Below, one piece after another: positions 16,652 to 21,494 of a DNA stretch of 21,494 nucleotides. Source of the stretch: Brachionus koreanus (Eukaryota > Rotifera > Eurotatoria > Ploima > Brachionidae); NCBI GenBank assembly GCA_016987375.1, contig PJRA01000401.1, positions 695,966 through 717,459 of the forward strand. The letters run 5' to 3'. The notes below the pieces were generated by a model. It did not search any database, was not told the origin of the DNA, and worked only from the letters and a program-made list of their open reading frames with translations. The translations under genes were made by a program, and so were the position numbers. Position 1 is the first letter of the stretch. Every line of letters starts with the position of its first letter.

Positions 16652-17810
16652 AGCCAAAATATTTAAAAGAGCTATTTTATTACATTTTATCAAAAATAAT
16701 TAAATTGTAAATTTTTTTTTTTGAGGCAAAAAAAAATTTTCTTTTAAAATTTTATTTGCTTAAAAATACTTCTATCGCTTTAAAGTCATAAATAAGGGTG
16801 ATATAACAATAATAGTAATCTGGCTTTTTGAATTTATCAAATTGAAAATTTAATTTTTTTAAATTTTCAGTTTGGCGATTATATTTATGATTTTTAAACT
16901 TTGATCAGATTAGAATATATTAAGACTTAGTTTTCAGCTGTGCTTTGGTCTTAATATGTTTTATTTGTATGGCCAAAGACATCGGTTATAACAAAAATAC
17001 CGAGCTCTTATCTTCATGAACGGATGACATTCTATTAAAAGAATAATCAAACAATAGTTTTTTTAATTAATAATTTATTAAAATAAATATATATTAAATA
17101 ATTGTAAAAAAAATTTATAATTAAAAATTATCAATTATTTGACACAATTTTTTTTCTAATTTAGGAAAATTTTTTTTCAGGTACAGTTCCGAATGGCAGT
17201 GCCTTTTTTTCAGTTCTCATGATTCCAGTCTTTTAGCTTAATTAAATCAATTGATTAATTAATAGGAAATTTTCCAAATTTCAATATCAATCGCTGTGTT
17301 ATGGTTTAGGTTTCAATTGTTTTTTCTTAAAATAAAACAAGGACTTTTCTATGCATCACATGACTAGAAATTTTGCTAAACAAAAATGAATAAGAAAAGA
17401 TAAACAAGAAATCTTTGCTTTTTTTATTCAAATTTTTATTAAAAAATGTCACAGAGAAAAAAATTTTGAAATTAAATATATATTTTTTTTTCATTTTTTT
17501 AACCAAAAAATTTTATTTGAAAAAATAATTTAAAAAATAAAGCTGTAAAAAATTTTTGTTTTTTTCTTGATTTATTTGAACAAGACGAATTTCTTTGCTT
17601 CATCATTTTACTCACACTTTGAGCTTTAGATTTTTAGCAAGACTCTAGAATTCTTCTTTAGACTCACAATCTTACAAATGATCAAATTTTTTATCTGAGC
17701 CTCTAATGTTCTAAAGCAAATGCTCAGTTCTACCTATCTTAAGATCTGGGCGAAATATAAATAATTTTATATTTTGAAATTTTGAAATGTTGATATTTTC
17801 CAAAAATTTC
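16652..17810. other. Intergenic stretch without a recognised gene
   Basis: AT-rich with long A/T runs. No reading frame with recognisable motifs on either strand. The part 17570-17760 is a little less AT-rich and directly follows the mariner remnant at 17815-17982 in that element's 3' direction, so it may be its decayed continuation, but I cannot align it to any motif. Confidence 0.5.
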
Positions 17811-17814
17811 CAAG

Positions 17815-17982
17815 CTCGAAGTGTATTACACCTTGGATATTCCACCAGACACACAACATTACCTTTTTATCAAAGCATCCACTTTTCACAATTGACTGAG
17901 TTGGTTGAGAAGAGTTAGACCATTGATTTTTTTTATCATAATTTCGAAAATAGATCCACTTATCACCACAATTATCGATCCA
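17815..17982 (-). pseudogene. Mariner transposase remnant, sister of the copy at 13742
   Basis: Minus-strand reading in one open frame gives CGDKWIYFRNYDKKNQWSNS, then SQPTQSIVKSGCFDKKVMLC and VWWNIQGVIHFEL. This is the region around the first catalytic Asp (TxDEKWxY...) through the WW motif of mariner transposases. The DKW aspartate and the WW pair are intact. The stretch FDKKVMLCVxWNxQGVIHFEL is nearly identical to the intron-3 copy, so both derive from one family. The rest of the gene and the terminal repeats are not visible. Confidence 0.74.
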
Positions 17983-18190
17983 AATTGGGAAAAATTAAAA
18001 AAATTTTCAAAAATTTTAAATTTTCACTTTAAAGATATTTATGCAATATTTCAGAAAAGTAACAAAAAAAAACTCTCCCAAAAATATTGCATTAAAAATC
18101 TAAAAGAAGGAATATTTAAAAATTTAAATTATTATCAGTTTTTTATTATTATCATTTTGAAAAACACTTAATCTAGAAATTTTTTTTGGG

Positions 18191-18248
18191 TAGTAGTAGT
18201 AGTAGAAGAATATACTGCGACCCTAACGGGTTAAGCTTCTACGAAGCT
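18191..18248 (-). other. LINE 3' end: stem-loop followed by (CTA)5
   Basis: A perfect 6-bp stem with 3-nt loop, AGCTTC-GTA-GAAGCT (18248-18234, minus strand), lies about 30 nt before the terminal CTACTACTACTACTA. In CR1/L2-clade LINEs the encoded RT recognises such a 3' stem-loop in the RNA and the repeats serve as the priming tail. The function here is inferred from that family knowledge. Confidence 0.55.
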
Positions 18249-18408
18249 ATGGCAGTAAATAAGACTGTTTCTTCAGCCAATTGTCCAAGTTAATTTTGAA
18301 GTTATTAACTGATACAGAAAAGTATTAAGAGTGGTAAGAGTGATTTCGAGAAAAATTAATACCATTTTCAAAATTGATAGTTTCATATCTGTTAATAATT
18401 TTAAAAAG

Positions 18409-19518
18409 TTAGATTGAATCGCCTCTCATCCGCCTTATTTTAATATTAGTAAGGTTGAACATTTCCAGTCTTTTCGAGTAGTCATATTTCCGAAGTGAAG
18501 GGATTATTCTTGTCGCTCTTCTTTGGACCTTCTCGATTTCAGAAATGTCTTTTTCAAGGAACGGACACCATGAACTAATGGCAAACTCTAAATGAGGTCT
18601 AACCAGTGCTGTATAGAGCATTCTCAATGTATCAATGTTCAACTTCTTGAAACTCTACCCAAAAAGCGATCATACCCAAAATACGGTTTCCACGACTAGT
18701 ACAATATTTTACTTGGTTAGTCCATTTTAAGTCACTTTGAATATAAACACCCAGATCTTTTTCAAGATTTGTTTTAGATAAATTCTTCGTTGCGTATCTA
18801 CTAAATATTGTATAATTAAACAAGGGATTTTTTGAGCCAACATGCATTACGCCACATTTTTCAATATTTAAATCCAACGACCAAGTAAGTGACCAGCTTG
18901 AGATAAAGTCAATATCCTTTTGAAGTACAAAATTGTCTTGTAAACACTTAATTACAGAAAAAACTTTAGTATCATCAGCATATTTCTCACATTTATTAAC
19001 TAAACCAATTGAAAGGTCGTTTATGGTTATTAAAATTAAAAGTGGTCCCAAAACTGAACCTTGAGGTACTCCACTAGTTACATCTAACCAATTTGACATA
19101 GTTGTACCCAAGATAACACGTTGTTTTCTCTCGTGTAGAAAGTCACTTATTCAAAAGCTAATCATATCAGTAAAACCATATTTCTTAAGTTTATATAATA
19201 ACAATCTATGCGATACTCTGTCAAATGCTTTCGAAAAATCAGTCGAAATATCGATAGATATTATAAAAATTGAAGAGAGCATTATTTAAGAGCTGATGTG
19301 ATAAAATCCAGCGATTCTAGTAAATTTGTTGAACATGATTTTTTTGGCATGAAGCCATGTTGTGAATGGGATAATAGATTGTGTTTTAAAAGAAAAGCCA
19401 GCATATGATCTTTAAGCAAACTCTCAAGAATCTTGCATATACTACTTGTTAGAGAAACGGGACGGTAATTACTTGCATTAAGCCTATTCCCTTTCTTAAA
19501 AAGGGTAGTAGTTTTCAA
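18409..19518 (-). pseudogene. LINE reverse transcriptase, frameshifted
   Basis: The frame at 19518-19282 (first codon TTG, no ATG) carries TLFKKGNRLNASNYRPVSLT and QHGFMPKKSCSTNLLE (RT 1-2). After a break, an intermediate frame has DFSKAFDRVSHRLLLYKL with the first catalytic Asp, and a stop within MISF*ISDFLHERKQRV. The frame from 19111 gives SGVPQGSVLGPLL and KYADDTKVF (catalytic YADD), then EKDLGVYIQSDLKW. A frameshift near 18650 leads to LRMLYTALVRPHLEFAISSW and EKVQRRATRII (thumb region). All RT blocks are present in order, but at least three lesions make it inactive. The PHLEFAxxxWxPxxxxDIxxxExVQRRATR block places it with jockey/CR1-like elements. Confidence 0.85.
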
Positions 19519-19841
19519 AAAATTTCAATGCTTTATTAGATTTCAAAATCTGTCAAATAAGATCATATTGCATATAAATCAAGCCTTCGTTTATTAGCTG
19601 TTAAAATTTTTCTTTTTTGCGATTGATCTTGGTATGATTAATTTGAATTTAATTTTGAAAAAAGTCTTAATGCTAGCCAATTTTGTGTAAAGTGCCTATT
19701 GATGTTATGTTAGAGCTTCAATTTTTTAAATAATGCTTTTTCGTTATTAATTTATTTTACAAAAAAATCAACTCAAAAGTCATCTAATTTGTATTACTAT
19801 TGTATTCAAAGACTACTTAACAAGAAAGCAATTAAGACATT

Positions 19842-20072
19842 TTGAAAAACAGATTAAATGCGCTTAATTTTAATTGTTTTCAACATAGAATTATTAAACG
19901 CTTTGCCCAATTTTTTCATAAAATTTTAAATTTAAAGAACTCATCAAAATGCCTAAGAGAAAGTCTAATCAGAAACTGTTCAGTTAAAACTCAATATGCT
20001 CTAAGAAATGTCAATGATTACCGTGTTCCTTCGAAAGGAAAATTTACTAATGTGAAGCTGTATAAAACTTAA
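19842..20072 (+). pseudogene. LINE ORF2 C-terminal fragment
   Basis: A 76-codon plus-strand frame (first codon TTG, no ATG) reads LKNRLNALNFNCFQHRIIKR, with ...KILNLKNSSKCLRESLIRN... and NDYRVPSKGKFTNVKLYKT. This resembles the region after the RT thumb of jockey-like LINEs (LxxLxxxRRxxxxLxxFxKIxN...LRxxxxYxVPxxxxxxGxxxF). The piece FQHRI recurs in the remnant at 5395-5596. It is on the opposite strand from the LINE at 18188-19530 and of another family. No RT catalytic motif remains. Confidence 0.58.
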
Positions 20073-20074
20073 AC

Positions 20075-20595
20075 TTATATTATGTTTTATGAAAATTAAT
20101 AGAATACAATTTGTACATGTTTTATTTTTCCTTTTTGAGTTGAATTGATGTATTAAAGATTACAAATTAAATTTTTATATTAATAACGATATAATTAAAT
20201 AAAAAATGAATTGAAAAAAATATCAAAAAGATTTATTTTTTTCTCCTTTTCTCTAAATTTCTCAAAAATAAAATCTCTAAGTAAATTTATTTGACCATTA
20301 TCCATTACCAATAACCTATGTTTTTGTGTTCAAAAAATAAAAATGTATATGTTTTGATATCAAAAAATTAAATCTATTTTGCTTAGAAAAGATTATTTAC
20401 TTCTCAATTTTATTTTTTGTTAGTGTTGACTAAGCTCTAGTCAATCATTTAACATTAGTTGCACTTTTATTTATTATTCTAGAAAATTTTACAAGTCAAA
20501 GCTGCCAGAAATTGCTAAAAATTAAGTTAATTTTATTTATTTAATAATTCACATTAGTAGAAAATCCAATGTTTATAAAAACATTTGAGTATTTT
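20075..20595. other. Intergenic AT-rich stretch
   Basis: No reading frame or transposon motif is recognised. It contains AATAAA on the minus strand around 20532-20543, which would suit the candidate terminal exon at 20600-20725 if that is real. Confidence 0.5.
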
Positions 20596-20599
20596 TTTT

Positions 20600-20725
20600 T
20601 CATATTTCATCAGTAAAATCCAACAAGTTGATCTTCATTTTGACCTTGGCTTTAAATGCGAATAAATGGGCAAAATCATCCCTGTCTTGGTTTTCACCTT
20701 TAGTCTTTTTGATTGATTTAAAATA
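20600..20725 (-). other. Unidentified coding-like stretch, possible 3'-terminal exon
   Basis: Minus-strand reading KKTKGENQDRDDFAHLFAFK followed by AKVKMKINLLDFTDEI ends in TGA at 20600-20602. The residue mix is ordinary and unlike the Phe/Asn/Lys noise of the surrounding A/T sequence, and AATAAA lies about 60-70 nt after the stop. A possible acceptor is ...TCAAAAAG before ACTAAAGGT. Upstream, EAGIKKDL at about 20738-20762 also reads as protein but in another frame, and a mariner-type end interrupts the region at 20767. I do not recognise the protein. It may be a terminal exon, a gene remnant or an unknown transposon. Confidence 0.22.
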
Positions 20726-20767
20726 ATAATAATAATAGATCTTTCTTGATACCAGCTTCAATAATTA

Positions 20768-21362
20768 ACGGGTGTAGAATAAAAAACGGAACAAAAGTCT
20801 AGTTTAATTTGATATAAGAGTGGACAAGACCTTTCCAAATTTTTTTTTCAAAATTTAAAATCACAATTATCCTAGCTTATAAATAAAAAAAAATATTTTC
20901 AAAAGTTGAATTTTCGATAAGTGGTTAGCAGACTTGTGCAAAAGTCAAAAAAGTCTTTTTAAAGTCTTTTGACTTGACTTAACTTTGACTTTATGAAACT
21001 TGAACTCTTGAACTGGGGTAGTTAGTTAAAATGTTCGAAACCATCAAAAAATATTTGTACAACTTTGTAAAAATGAACCAAAATTTGCCTAAAGCTAAAG
21101 TTGTAAGACGATTCATTGGTCTTGGATAAAAAAACATTCTGTTTTTTGTTGGCTAGATATTATTGAAAATGATATAACTTTCAAGCGAAAAAAAGGAAGT
21201 AGTAGATCTAAAAAAAAATGCGACCAAACCAATGGTAGCTAAACTTAGAGCCTATTTCAATCAAACATAGAGTCATTCTCAAAAATAGATGACAAGAAAG
21301 TTTAATTGTCACTATACCTATATCGGAAAGATTTTAAAGAACTATACAAACATCAAAAAGTA
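20768..21362 (+). mobile_element. Second, decayed copy of the DD37E mariner-type element (5' part)
   Basis: A likely terminal repeat ACGGGTGTAGAATAAAAAACGG begins at 20768 after TA (20766-20767). Its first seven bases match the end of the element at 5597 (ACGGGTG). Transposase sequence begins near 21150: FKRKKGSSRSKKK, then in shifted frames MVAKLRAYFN and YIGKILKNYTNIKK. This closely parallels the copy at 6787 (KRKKGSCRPAKK, MVAKLRAYFN, YMGKILKEQTNI). The copy is cut off at about 21362 by another repeat. Between terminal repeat and transposase is about 370 bp, including a GACTT/AAGTC-rich patch (20935-21000). The pairing of this terminal repeat with this transposase is inferred. Confidence 0.55.
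21170..21362 (+). pseudogene. Tc1/mariner-type transposase N-terminal remnant
   Basis: DNA-level similarity to 6792-6970 is evident over about 170 bp. Shared strings are GAAAAAAAGGAAGT, AGAGCCTATTTCAATCA and GGAAAGATTTTAAAG. It encodes the linker and second HTH but is broken by stops and indels (for example AATCAAACATAGAGTC). It carries no catalytic residues, as the copy is interrupted before the first Asp. Confidence 0.68.
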
Positions 21363-21494
21363 AGGCTTATAATTAGTTCTGTAAGTGCAAAAAACTGCAA
21401 CATACTTAGTTGCACCTAAATTAAAAGTCTGCTAATGATGTGCAAAATCTCTGCAAAATGCACGATAGTCAAATTTGTCCAAATTTTAATTATG
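21362..21494 (+). repeat. Second copy of the intron-6 foldback repeat, cut by the window edge
   Basis: AAGGCTTATAATTAGTTCTG and the following TAAGTGCAAAAAACTGCAAC, ATACTTAGTTGCACC and AAAAGTCTGCTAATGAT match 9856-9935 with few changes, so the two are one dispersed repeat family. Here it interrupts the transposase remnant at 21170-21362, showing that it is mobile. The right arm is beyond the window. Confidence 0.66.

Larger units (their letters stand above)
18188..19530 (-). mobile_element. 5'-truncated jockey/CR1-like LINE with structured 3' end
   Basis: The element is read on the minus strand. Its 5' end is truncated just before RT block 1 (about 19530), followed by the whole RT domain and the start of the C-terminal region, then a short 3' UTR. 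It ends at 18191-18205 in five CTA units (plus strand TAGTAGTAG...). 5' truncation with a microsatellite 3' end is the normal insertion product of CR1-group LINEs. Part of the C-terminal region seems deleted near 18300, where RYETINFENGINF passes quickly into NNFKINLDNWL. I see no target duplication. Confidence 0.85.

Noticed and set aside
17905..18171. 88-aa plus-strand frame
   Set aside because: Its first part is antisense to a clear mariner remnant and the rest is Lys/Asn/Ile noise.
1..21494. Search for tRNA, rRNA, snRNA, SECIS and tRNA-Sec genes
   Set aside because: No cloverleaf with matching A/B boxes or SECIS core stood out by eye; a covariance-model search was not possible, so absence is not proven.
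1..21494. A dedicated defence or other multi-gene novel system
   Set aside because: The only intact genes are a translation factor and an aminopeptidase-like protein; the rest is decayed transposons, with no co-oriented gene cluster.

Overview
This is a strongly AT-rich, eukaryotic, animal-type window. The genes have GT-AG introns of 42-79 bp plus two large ones, TATA and AATAAA-like signals are visible, and the intergenic space is packed with decayed class I and class II transposons. A selenocysteine elongation factor of the eukaryotic type, a type II membrane M1 aminopeptidase-like gene, jockey/CR1-like LINEs and Tc1/mariner copies fit a small invertebrate. I favour a monogonont rotifer (Brachionus-like), but this rests on familiarity with such sequences and was not tested. 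There are no bacterial operons, CRISPR arrays or RNA genes that I can recognise.

Layout. 1-663: the 5' part of a dead Tc1-like element (minus strand), running off the left edge. 918-1385: a LINE reverse-transcriptase scrap. 1498-1680: an inverted-repeat element. 1778-3479 (minus): EEFSEC, complete in two exons, 540 aa. 3480-5390: no gene seen. 5395-7700: a nested transposon block in which a mariner-like element with intact terminal repeats (5597-6570) sits in a LINE remnant. It is followed by a second, DD37E-type transposase pseudogene that is itself split by a hAT-like MITE with a perfect 8-bp target duplication. 8057-16593 (minus): one 11-exon gene for a 1049-aa aminopeptidase N-like membrane protein. 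Its two large introns (2.1 and 2.9 kb) are transposon graveyards holding a LINE tail, a MULE-type SWIM remnant, foldback elements, a mariner remnant and a possible LTR end. 16652-18180: mostly empty, with a mariner remnant. 18188-19530 (minus): a 5'-truncated LINE with a stem-loop and a microsatellite 3' end. 19842-20072: another LINE fragment. 20600-21494: an unassigned coding-like stretch, a second copy of the DD37E element, and a repeat also found in the 2.9-kb intron.

How the genes work together: the two host genes are functionally unrelated. EEFSEC brings selenocysteyl-tRNA to the ribosome. The aminopeptidase-like protein is predicted to sit on the cell surface with its domain outside. 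Its most notable feature is that the first zinc ligand (HExxH reads KELAH) and the GAMEN exopeptidase motif are both lost while the rest of the fold, all splice sites and the frame are kept. It is therefore probably an expressed pseudoenzyme rather than a pseudogene. No dedicated new multi-gene system is visible; the novelty is in this protein and in the well-dated nested transposon insertions.
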